Of a DNA stretch of 64,000 nucleotides, positions 1 through 12,200 are shown one piece after another. This DNA comes from Sthenelais limicola (Eukaryota; Annelida; Polychaeta; Phyllodocida; Sigalionidae): the NCBI GenBank assembly GCA_942159475.1, contig OW804100.1, forward strand, positions 12,150,646 through 12,214,645, given 5' to 3'. Under the pieces are notes generated by a model. That model saw only the letters and a list, made by a program, of their open reading frames with translations, was not told the DNA's origin and searched no databases. A program made the translations under genes and the position numbers. The first letter of the stretch is position 1, and each line of letters starts with the position of its first letter.

Positions 1-42
1 TGAAATAATATGTACATGACCAGAATACACCATCCAACCTAC

Positions 43-267
43 CAGGGAAACCAGGGGTTCCAGCAAGACCAGTAGCACCAACGGCTCCAGGGAATCCAGG
101 TGTGCCTGGGTTACCTGCAGGTCCAGCACGTCCAGGGCCGCCAGGAGCACCAGAGCGTCCAGGGAATCCAGGTGTGCCTGGGTTACCAGATGGTCCTGAT
201 CTTCCAGGATTACCAGGGAAACCAGTTGCTCCGGTACTTCCAGGGAATCCAGGTGTGCCCCCAGGGC
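43..267 (-). CDS. Collagen gene exon 18 (last in window)
   Basis: 225 bases, 25 triplets starting GPGGTPGFP and ending GFP plus a split Gly at donor GTAGGT (42-37). The phase-1 donor shows that more exons lie beyond the left edge. Confidence 0.88.
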
Positions 268-3200
268 CTGCAAGAAAATATGCTCAATATGATACAAGTA
301 TGAAGAAATACAAGAACAAGAAATAAGAAATTTTTAAATTGTTTATTAACAATTTCATATAAGGTTTCTGAATGTTTGCTTTTACCTGCTCTTCCAGGTG
401 CTCCACTAGATCCTTGAGATCCAGGGAATCCAGGCGTTCCAGGTCCTCCAGGTGCTCCAGTCTTTCCATTGTTGCCAGGTGTTCCTGGGTTGCCAGGGAA
501 GCCTCTAGCTCCAGTTGGTCCAGCAGATCCAGGGAATCCAGGGCCTCCATCCCGTCCAGGGCCTCCAGGTGCTCCAGTTGCTCCAGCAGATCCAGGGAAT
601 CCATTGCCTCCTACAATGGTGATATATATAATTATGTTATATTTTAGGCTTATTTAACCCTTTAATGCCAATGACTAATATTGGCTGTTTTTACCAAAAT
701 ATTGTTTAGATAACATGCTTTTAAAAAGCATATTCTACCCTCTTTCTGCTCTTGTAAATTTACTCCAAAAGATTTGAGAAGCAATAATCAAAGAACAGTC
801 ACTGTGTCTGATGAATGCAGAAAATTTCTTGTCCGTATCTCATTGTTGCAAAATTGGAAAAGAATTACCTCTGTATATATATGCATGCAATATTCATCAA
901 TAATATTGGCAAATTCGGAAAAATGGTTGCTATGGTGACATTAAAACAGTAAATCATATCATTACATATCATAACATGAAGGGCAGAATTCGTTTTTCTT
1001 TTTTTTTCGGGAGTCCCCTTGAGGTAATTTGGAAAGACTATAACTTCCCTTATTTCTGGAGTATCATAAAGATATTTTTACTTTTATGATGCTCTGTGAC
1101 CGCCCAATTAGGGACAACTTTAAAAAAGACTTTTCAGCCGCCCTGCTAAAGGGTTAATAGTGTGCTTTCTGATTCATAGGAATGAAAATGGTGCTGGACT
1201 AGTTAATTCATTGCAGATGATTTACCAATTCTCAGCTATCATAGTAGTATGAATAACAATTTAATCTAAATGAAAGAGGAACGGCTGTATTTAGAAATTA
1301 TTTACCAGGGCCTCCCGGTGCTCCAGTACGTCCAGCTGCACCAGGGAATCCAGGCTGACCAGGAGTTCCAGGTGCTCCAGTACGACCAGCTGAGCCAGGG
1401 AATCCAGGCTGACCAGTAGCTCCTGGGCCTCCAGGGAAACCAGGGGTTCCTGGGTTACCAGACGGTCCACCAGGTCCAGGGAATCCAGGGGCTCCTGTTG
1501 CACCACTTGCTCCATTGCGTCCAGGGTTTCCTGGAGATCCAGGGAATCCAGGGGTTCCAGTGTTTCCATTCCTTCCTGGGTTACCAGGGGTTCCTGGTTG
1601 TCCAGGGCCTCCAGGGCCTCCAGGTTGACCGGTTGCACCTATTTAGTTAAACATAGAAATTGAATTAAATTAGATTTGAGAAGTAAGAAACTGTATACAA
1701 ACATGTTGAAAGGCCTTAATTTACACTAGAGGTGTTTGTGAAAGGTAGCTTTCTTGAACAATGTAAACCAGTGGAAAATGATGCATGGAAATATTGAGCT
1801 GAGAAATTTGTTATTGTTAAGAAAATACAAATGAGAAAAATTCATGACAAACTAACGAGCCCTAAAGTAGTAGTCTAAAGTAATGTCACAAAGGCAATAC
1901 TTGGGGCCTAGCATGACTTTTTCATTCATTTTAATTTATGTTTATTATTAGAAAAGTCTTACCAGGTCCTCCGTTGAATCCAGGTGTTCCAGGCCCTCCT
2001 GGGGCTCCACTTTTGCCAGGAAATCCGGGGGTTCCTGGGTTGCCTGGTCTTCCATCATTACCATTCCTGCCAGGGACACCACTACGTCCAGGTCCTCCAG
2101 GGAATCCTATCATTCAATGGGAAAAATAGTATAACTTACTATCAGAAAAGAATTAGAAATTTGGACTTACAGTCCTGAAGGTCACTATCCTTGGCCCAAT
2201 TATATTTTCAGTTAATATTTAAATGATTTAGTAAAATCATAGAATATACAACTCAACGCTTACCAGCTTGTCCAGTAGCTCCTTGTGATCCAGGGAATCC
2301 AGGGGTTCCATTCCGTCCAGGGTTTCCAGGGGCACCAGTACGTCCAGGGCCACCAGGGAATCCATTGCTTCCAGGACCACCAGGTCCCCCAGGTGCTCCA
2401 CTCCTTCCTGGTGCACCAGGGAATCCAGGAGTACCTGATAGACCAGTTGCACCAGTCCTACCAGCAAAACCTATTCCAGGGGCTCCAGGAACTCCACTTG
2501 ATCCAGGTCGTCCAGGGTTACCAGGGGTTCCAGGGTTGCCAGGGAAACCTCTTGATCCAACTGATCCAGTCCTTCCAGCATTACCTTAACAAAAAGAACT
2601 ACCAAATTATATACCTCTAGAAAGATCAATACGTTTGTTTTAAATATTTCCCTCTTTGGTTTTTGAACATTGTAGACATAAATGTTCAGAATTTAAACTA
2701 TAACCAGAATTCAAGAATAAAATACCAAAAATCAATGAAAAAAACATAAATATTTGTACAGAGAATAACTCTTACCAGGGAATCCAGGTGTTCCAGTGTT
2801 ACCTCTGGGTCCAGCTGGGCCAGGTCCACCAGGACCTCCAGGTCTGCCAGTTGCACCAGTCCTTCCAGGAAAACCACCGGGTCCAGAGGGTCCTGGAATA
2901 TATATCAAAGATGATTGGGTAAGGAAATTTGACTGGGAGATTATAGCTCCATGTTGACTTCTCACTATTACAAACAATAATCTTCATAAGCTCTTATCAG
3001 GGATAACTTACCAGGGAAGCCAGGCTGTCCAGTTGCTCCTAAATTGCCAGGGAGACCAGATGGCCCAGACGGACCAGGGAATCCACGGGGTCCACCAGCT
3101 CCAGGACCACCGGGTTGACCTGTAATAAACAGCCTCAGTGTTTTATAACAATATATTGTCTGTAGCAATCCTTTCCGGAAGAGTATGTATTTTTTATTTC

Positions 3201-6200
3201 TTGTATAGATTTTGGTAAATTTATACACACAATTGTTTTTAAAAAATGTGACTTTGTTGCCCAGCCTGTTTATTAACTACTAGTTTAAGCCAATACATGT
3301 CAAGATTTGGTTAAGATGAACAGATTTTATCATATCTATGACCTTTCCTTTTTCCATAGATTATTTGTTTTGTCAATTTTCAATGATCTTATTTAACTGT
3401 TATTATTTAACTAGGTATTATATCTAGGATATTTATTTCATAATATCTATGTGGTAGTGGGTATTTTCGATTTTGTTAAGAATATGTCAGACATCAAAGT
3501 GATAGCTCCCTAGAGAATTGTGCTGATCCCAATAAAAATAAATTAAGGAATTCCCACCAGTAGCTCCAGTGCGTCCAGCAACTCCTGGTTGTCCAGGGGT
3601 TCCTGGGTTACCACTTGGTCCAGAAGGTCCGCGGAATCCAGTTCCTCCCTGAGGGCCGCCAGGGCCAGGAAAACCTGCACAGGGGAATCAAGAAATTGAA
3701 AATTGGTTTAGAATTAAAATACCACTTGTCAGGAAATCAGTCAAAGGACAGTGATGGAAATGTGAAAAGAACAACCAGAACTGATCACTTAGAATTAATT
3801 GTTGATATATATGCAGGATTAATTACTGCTCGTCTTATCAGGGGATTCTTATTACAGAAGCGACCATGGGTTCATGGACACATGGGTCCTGAGTGAATCT
3901 GTCACATAGGGCGTATATATAAAAATTCGTATAACTAGTATACATATTATGAACACCAATTGGATAATTTTATTTAATTTATACTAAATGGTGGTAATAT
4001 CTTACACATTGTTTTTCTAATGTAATTATCATAATATTATAGGTTTACCTCTTGGACCACTTGGTCCAGTAGATCCTGGACCACCAGGAATACCTCGTGG
4101 TCCACCAGGTCCAGACGGTCCAGAAGGTCCAGGGAAACCACGCCCTCCAGCGGATCCAGTGGCGCCAGTCTTGCCTGGGCCGCCAGGGAGACCGAGTGGT
4201 CCAGCGGGACCTGCATCACCAGGGAAACCACGGGGTCCACTTGGTCCAGGCTGTCCACCGGGTCCAACACTACCTGTTGGAACATTTTCAAAGATTAGAG
4301 GTCTGTTTCTTTCTCTATATAATTAGAGAGAGATGTTGGATAATGAAAAGAAAGGCTTAGAGCCTTACCCTGTCTCAACATTGATAAATATTGAACGGTA
4401 AGACATCTTTCTATGTTAGATATTTAGAACAACAACGATAATTTAAACAATATAAAGTATAATTATTTGAGCAGTGAACATTAGAAATAGGTTTGACTAT
4501 CATAAGTCTGTAAATATAGGATATCATCAATTTAATTATGTAGTAAAAGTAAAAACATGTATACATGGTTAGTTATTTCGAGCATTATTTTTTATTTTTG
4601 ATAAAGAAATTATGTGTTTCAATTATGTGTTTCAATTCGTCCAATATTGACAATATATTATAACCTTAAGTATACATGGACATAATGCTGGTAGCTTTTA
4701 AGTGGACTTATTCATGAATACAAAGAAATGTTCACATAAGGAATTTATGAACTATGGAACTATGAAATAGTCTTGAACAACGATTGACAATATCTGTTAA
4801 ACAATTACAAGAATAAAAAAAATAAAAATGGAAAAAGGTTACACAATAAGAGGGAACGATAAGCATCATTATCAAGTTTTAATTACATTGAAGGCATCGA
4901 TCTCATTACGAATAAGATAAGTGAAGTGAATCCGTTATTTTGCCAAAAAGTGTGGTTTAATCGGAGAACAGATATTTTGGTGAAAAGGATAGTCAACTTA
5001 TTTATTTTAACGTAATAGTATAATAACTTGGTTACATACCTCCAAAACCACGAGGTCCTTGTTGGCCAGTTGCACCAGACTGTCCAGACGGTCCGGCATC
5101 TCCGGGGAAACCACGTGGACCACTTGGACCTCTGAATCCAGTAGCTCCAGGGCCACCAGCGATACCCTGAGGTCCAGAGGGACCAGGGAAACCACGGGAG
5201 CCGGCAGGGCCAGTTGCACCTTGTGCTCCAGGGCCTCCTGGACCACCGGGAAATCCACTAGGTCCTGGGAGGCCATTACTTCCAGAGGCACCTTAATAAG
5301 TAACAAGTTCTGCCATTAGAATAATACAATGTGAAGAGGAACAAACTTGTAATTAAATTGTAATTAGTTATTACTTAGTTTTGGGTTACAGATGAAAGTC
5401 AGGTTTAATCTCTGACATCTAGAATCCATATATAAGTGGATTGCTTATGATTCTTATATATGCTTCTCTCACTATCCATTATCATGATTATTCTTATCGA
5501 TAAGATTTGATTTTTAATTAACATGTTTTCATTTCAGTAGTTCAGTTTCTGTTGTGTTTACGTTATGAAGGGGAGATTTTAAACAAATATGGTATACACT
5601 CTGGGAGGAGTCCTGTAATCTTTTAGGCTGCTCTGATTAGTAGACCAACACTGCATCCGAGCAAACACCTGTCACCGAGGAAAGCCAAGATAGTGGTGAC
5701 TACTCCAAGTGATCTGCGATGTCGAAGTCAAGGCATCAGAGACAACCAAGTCTACTGACCATGTCCAACGGACTCATACACTTGTGGGTGACAGTGACAG
5801 GAATAAATCTAGATTGCAATGGTAATATTGCATCTTTATTCTTTATTAACGCCCAGTAGCACAGAGCTTTTGATCACTAAGCATTTGTTTACAATATATC
5901 ATAAATTGAGAATATGTATGGGTCTAGAAAAATGATGCAATAATGATTCTCAATATAATAGCAATGCACAAAAGGTTCTGTGATTATACTACAATTGATT
6001 ATTTCTATAGTTTCTATTATTTCTCCCCTTTCAAGAAACTATGGACGAGCAGAGTAAAGGAATAAAAAGAAAGATGTTCTTCTTTCCACATGATAGACAT
6101 AAGCTAGTAATGGATCCTTTATTGATGTAGGAAATGTAAAGTATATAATGAAGTAAATAGAAATATGGTACATACCAGGGCCACCGGTACCTCCAGGGAA

Positions 6201-9200
6201 ACCTCTCTGGCCGGGACCACCAGCAACTCCAGTACGTCCAGGGGCTCCAGGGCCTCCGGGGCCACCAGGCCCTCCAGCAGGACCTGAAACATGGGGGAAA
6301 ATGACAGATTATTATGTTAATACCCTCTTAATACTACATCCTGTATTAGTCATTGCAACAAACGGTCTTGACTTGCTTTTGAGCGTAAAATGATGAATTT
6401 TGAAATCTGAAAGCATTGTTTCACTGAGGCTGACTTCACTGATCACAACAACTAATAACCTGGTGTTATATCAATTCATATGTATTTCGTATGATTATTG
6501 TATGTATGTATGTAGGGGACACTGCAGAACGTTATTATTTGGTGTAATAAACTTATAAATACTTAAGTTTACAGTAAATTTATGTTTATTTTTTCCTATA
6601 CTTTATTTATTATAATACAGGCCTACCACTTGGTCCAGGGAAGCCTCTTGGTCCACCAGGTCCAGTTGCTCCAGCCTGTCCAGGGAATCCAGATTGTCCA
6701 GTGGATCCTGTACGTCCTACAGGTCCGGGGAATCCAGTAGCTCCTTGTTGACCAGGGCCCCCAGGGCCTCCTGAGTAGCAAAATTACATAATTTGCAACG
6801 TATTTATTTACCGTTACAATTGAACTTATGCGAAAACTGATGAGGCAGATGTGGGGGGAGTGCTTAGTGATAGCGGTAGGGGGCAACTCCACTCAACTCC
6901 ATTGATCATAACCACCAAGTTGTACATTACATATATTCTGCTTTTCCAACAGTAAGTAGCCTATAATAAATATCTGTACATATTGAATGCTTAGAAAGGC
7001 ATAATTATGATGAATTAAATGAACGGCAATCAAGCAGCGTTTCAAAATATCTATATATTTTCTGCAAGACTTTTTGAGTAATTCTAATCTTGCATGTCAC
7101 CAAAATCAAACTTTTAATTTGGCAGACAAGGTATCCATTTAAAACTGTGGAATCGGAGAAAACCACTTCTTTTCCTTGGTCAAATCCAAAGTTTCTTGTT
7201 CAGTAAAAGACTCACCTGGGCCGCCTGGGCTTCCAGGGAATCCAGGTTGTCCAGTAGCACCAACAGGTCCTGGACCACCAGGGAATCCAGATTGTCCAGT
7301 AGCTCCTGGACCACCAGGGAATCCAGATTGTCCGGGTGGTCCTTGGGGACCAGGGATACCTGGGGCTGTATGAGACAACAAAAACAAGTTGATGCTATAA
7401 TTGTTCAAATGTAAAATAGGAAATACCACGATGAAACACTCGTTAGTCATCCTACTCATTAGTAATTCTACTTTAATTGGTATGCGAATTAACAATGAAA
7501 ATCATAATGACACTATTAATCATCACAAGGCACGACGTTTTGATTTAATCACAATCGCAAATTCTTTTAGAAATCAAACATTTCAACTTGGACGTGGCAA
7601 TTACGAGCAATGTTAAAGAGGTGGATGTAGATTGATAAATGAAAGAAGTGGTCCTTAAATATAAGTATATTGATAATATATCAATTTCTCTCAAGTTAAT
7701 TCGTTTCTTTTAAGTTAAAACATTTGAAAACCTAGAAATGCAGTTGTAGAAATTCATTTAACACATAGAAGCTAAGTGATAAGGAGGGCGGGGCGATGCA
7801 GCATTGGGTATACCTTACAAGCAGAAGAGAGACATTTCTTCCCATACATGTAGGCTTAAACAACCAGAAACACAAGTAAATATAAATATATATATATAGG
7901 CAGGGTGTCTATCCTATCCAGAACATATTGAGCTCCTTGGACACTACTTTGATTCGAACATGAAAAGTATCCCAATTGTCTCAAAATAAAAACATTTTTT
8001 TTTTAAACTTCCTTCCATTTCGTAAATTACTGACAAGTTGGACATGATATCTTTTTGGCAAATGATGTCGCATCCAATAATTTGGAAATGTATATCAATG
8101 GTGCAATCATGACAGAGTTTTCTTCTATTAACGAATATATTATGCATACCAAATATTCCTGTCCGACAACAGACCTCTTATAGTTTTATTGCAGTGGCAA
8201 TAAGTTCTTTGCAGTACGACATTCAACTATTTCCGAGATTATCTCTCCCATTGCCACAACCAGGAAAGGATTCATGTTGCAGGACCTTATCTTCTCTCTA
8301 TTACTTGACTATTTCTAACCCCAGAAAAGGAGATAATGGCACAAAACCTTATGTTTCCTCTATTCATTGACTACTTCCTTTTTTGTACAGCCTTTTCTTA
8401 CTTATACAAGACCGTGTCTGGGGGAACTGTGATTGCTATAGCCCAAGGGACTCCAGCCAAAGCTGCTCTTGAGCTTGGAGTGAGAGAGTCTCTAGTTGCA
8501 TGTTTGAGTGAAACATCCATAGAGGGCACCACAAACCTGTATACTACCTCCAGTCTATATTGGTATCACTAACCTGAAAGTACTCTTCCTTCCAACGTTC
8601 CAACATTGCTCTATTAAGCTATTTATATTTAAGCATATGTATGACACTCTTACTATCCTTAAGACTAAATTGCAGAACTCACCAGGAACAGGAACAGGAG
8701 CAGGACCAGGTCTCGGGACGTTGGTACACACAGTAGATACTAGCTGCGTAATCTGTCCCTCCAGGGCATTGAAATCGGTAACCTGGAGGATCCTCGATGC
8801 GTCATTGGTGATGGTGAGCAACTGATTCCGGTCCACATTGGACGTGATGCCAACAGCGAAGACTGTGGCCACAGACCTAGCAACGGCGGCATCCCTGACA
8901 ACATTCTCTGGCTCGGTGGTGGCTATGCCATCGGTGAGAAGCACAATCACATTGGCACTCTTGCTAGCAGCATTGAGAAGGGAGGCTCCAGTACGGAGAC
9001 CATCAGCGATGTTGGTGGTACTGCCCAAGTATGGGGTACTACTGATGCCAGACTGGGCCTGTTGACTGCTAGCAGTCAGCTGGAAGACTACACTAGCCCT
9101 GTTGCTGAATGTTATCTAAAATATACAATCATCTCATCTGATACATGTGTAGCTCAACAGACTGTAGATGTATGCATTTAAGAAGCTAATCAAATGATGA

Positions 9201-12200
9201 AATCCATAGCATGGTGTTCTTTAGATTCCTTAGCATAATATGTGTTTCTCAAAAAAGGGAACATTTCTCCTGAAATTGAATTTCTAGGGTATATATATGC
9301 GTAGCTAAATAAACTTTGAATAAAAGAATGTGGCTATAAATAAACAAGAAAATGTATGAACAATGAAGAATTATAAATAAACAAATCAATGTGTAAATGA
9401 TGAATAGATAGACATTATGTGTGAAGGGAGATATGCTTCAATAAACTACAAGTCCATAGTAAATGAATAACATGTGTTCTGGTATGTTTCAGCCATCCAG
9501 ATGGACCTTTATCAAATAAATAGATAAACAAAGTAAGCTAGTAAGATAGTAAGACTACATGTCTACCTCTCCAATTCTGACGCCCTGTACTCTCTGAAAG
9601 AACACAGTGGTGACTTGGCTAACGAATGCCAGAAGGGAGTTCCAGTCCTTGGGGTCCCTAGTACCATCAGGCTGGTCCTGAATACTGCCAGAGGAGTCAA
9701 CAAGGAAAACAACATTGAGTTGTGCTGCGCATGATTGTGGTGGAACCGGAACAGGTACAGGAACAGGAGCAGGACCAGGTCTCGGGACGTTGGTACACAC
9801 AGTAGATACTAGCTGCGTAATCTGTCCCTCAAGGGCATTGAAATCGGTAACCTGGAGGATCCTCGATGCGTCATTGGTGATGGTGCGCAACTGATTCCGG
9901 TCCACATTGGATGTGATGCCAACAGCAAAGACTGTGGCCACAGACCTAGCAATGGTGGCATCCCTGACAACATTCTCTGGCTCGGTGGTGGCTATGCCAT
10001 CGGTGAGAAGCACAATCACATTGGCACTCTTGCTAGCAGCATTGAGAAGGGAGGCTCCAGTACGGAGACCATCAGCGATGTTGGTGGTACTGCCCAAGTA
10101 TGGGGTACTACTGATGCCAGACTGGGCCTGTTGACTGCTAGCAGTCAGCTGGAAGACTACACTAGCCCTGTTGCTGAATGTTATCTAAAATATACAATCA
10201 TCTCATCTGAAACATGTGTAGCTCAACAGACTGTAGATGTAAGCATTTAAGAAGCTAATCAAATGATGAAATCCATAGCATGGTGTTCTTTAGATTCCTT
10301 AGCATAATATGTGTTTCTCAAAAAAGGGAACATTTCTCCTGAAATTGAATTTCTAGGGTTTATATATGCGTAGCTAAATAAACTTTGAATAAAAGAATGT
10401 GGCTACAAATAAACAAGAAAATGTATGAACAATGAAGAATTATAAATAAACAAATCAATGTGTAAATGATGAATAGATCCCCCTTCACACATAATGTCTA
10501 ACTCCATAATAAATGCATAACATGTGTTCTGGTATGTTTCAGCCATCCAGATGGACCTTTATCAAATAAATAGATAAACAAAGTAAGCTAGTAAGATAGT
10601 AAGACTACATGTCTACCTCTCCAATTCTGACACCCTGTACTCTCTGAAAGAACACAGTGGTGACTTGGCTAACGAATGCGAGAAGGGAGTTCCAGTCCTT
10701 GGGGTCCCTAGAACCATTAGGCTGGTCCTGAATACTGCCAGAGGAGTCAACAACGAAAACAACATTGAGTTGTGCTGCGCATGATTGTGCTTCAATTTGT
10801 GCTGAAAGAGTTGGAAATAGGTTGTTATTATTAACGATTAATGATTGTTGACGTGAGCCGGTAGGTGGCGACGCTCAATGCTACCATATCATATGGGCAC
10901 ATGTAGTTCGCTATTGAAACGACGCGGGGAGATTATGTGTATAAAGCGATAAAATGTCGAACTCTATGATCAATATACTTAAATGTTAAAATGTTGTATT
11001 TAGTCTAAAATTAATTAATAATCATATTGAATGTATTCCACTAATTTTTCTGTAATATTTTAGACATGCTGAGAATGATCATTTGTAAAGTAATGAAATG
11101 CTGTCAATAAAGAAACAAACAAACAAACAAACAAATTCATTGATATTCCACCAAACTTGATCAGATTATCATCTGATATAATATATCAAATATGCTACAG
11201 ACAACCCGATTGTTGGATTCTCATCCAATGTTCCGGTGACATTAATCATGATTCAGGCTATCAATATATGTATGTTGAGCTTGTTCAACCAAAGCAAATA
11301 CATTTAACTTTTACCCAGCTGCAGCTGGGTAAAAGTTGGTCGGATGAGATCATCAACGTAATTCTAGTTTAATTAATGTACATCCCCAAAAGACCCAATT
11401 TCATACTTACCTAGGCATGCTGCAAGCACACACACTCCCAGAGCCAATACCTGCAAGATACAAAAACAAGAATTGCCATGAAATTTCATACTAGCATAGA
11501 ACAATAGTAAATGGTTAATGACCGACATTGAGGGGCTCCTGGTGCATTGTTTTGTGCATAATCCTGAGACAAAGCTAGCTGAGCACAAGCAGGTCTGGTC
11601 TAATCACTTCAGGAAATGTATCATACTTTTTTTTTTTTTAATGTATCATACTTGGACAGGTATGACTTTGAACCAAGTACCTGTGTGTACAGTGACTGTT
11701 AAATTTGGTATATTACCAACGATTTGGCCAGATAATTGGTATCTGGTTGGGCGACAGTCAGGTCAGCCCAAAACCAACTCGGCCCAGTGTCATCTCGACT
11801 CTTGGGAAATACAAACGACTTGAGGTTAATTTATATTAAAAAGTATTTCCCGAAGGTTAAACCAATTCCTCCCTCCCCAGCTCTCTCCCCGTGTATCTCT
11901 TGCCCCCTGTTATATTATGCAGTACCTCGATATTCAACTTGAAAATAAATACAGTTTAAACAATATCACACGCTCGCCCTCCCGTACATTACAAAACATG
12001 AATGCTATAATTATAATGTATTTACGATGCGCAATTAGAGTACGATATCTACACTTTTTTAAATCCTTTATTCACATTCTTGCCGTCGAGGCTTTTACAA
12101 TGCTAAACATCAGATTCCTTATTCTGATAATAAGGATAATATCTACACTGTGTATCCCATAGGTATGTTACTCTGTATATGTTACATTATATATTATTTC

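Noticed and set aside
102..2589. Plus-strand open frames rich in Pro-Gly or Val-Gln across the collagen exons
   Set aside because: They are antisense or shifted readings of Gly-X-Y repeats on the minus strand; splice sites and frame continuity support only the minus-strand reading.
11468..11492. Alternative collagen start codon MKFHGNS reading straight into exon 2
   Set aside because: It requires ignoring a strong polypyrimidine acceptor; exon 1 at 16,949 has a TATA box, good start context and a consensus donor.
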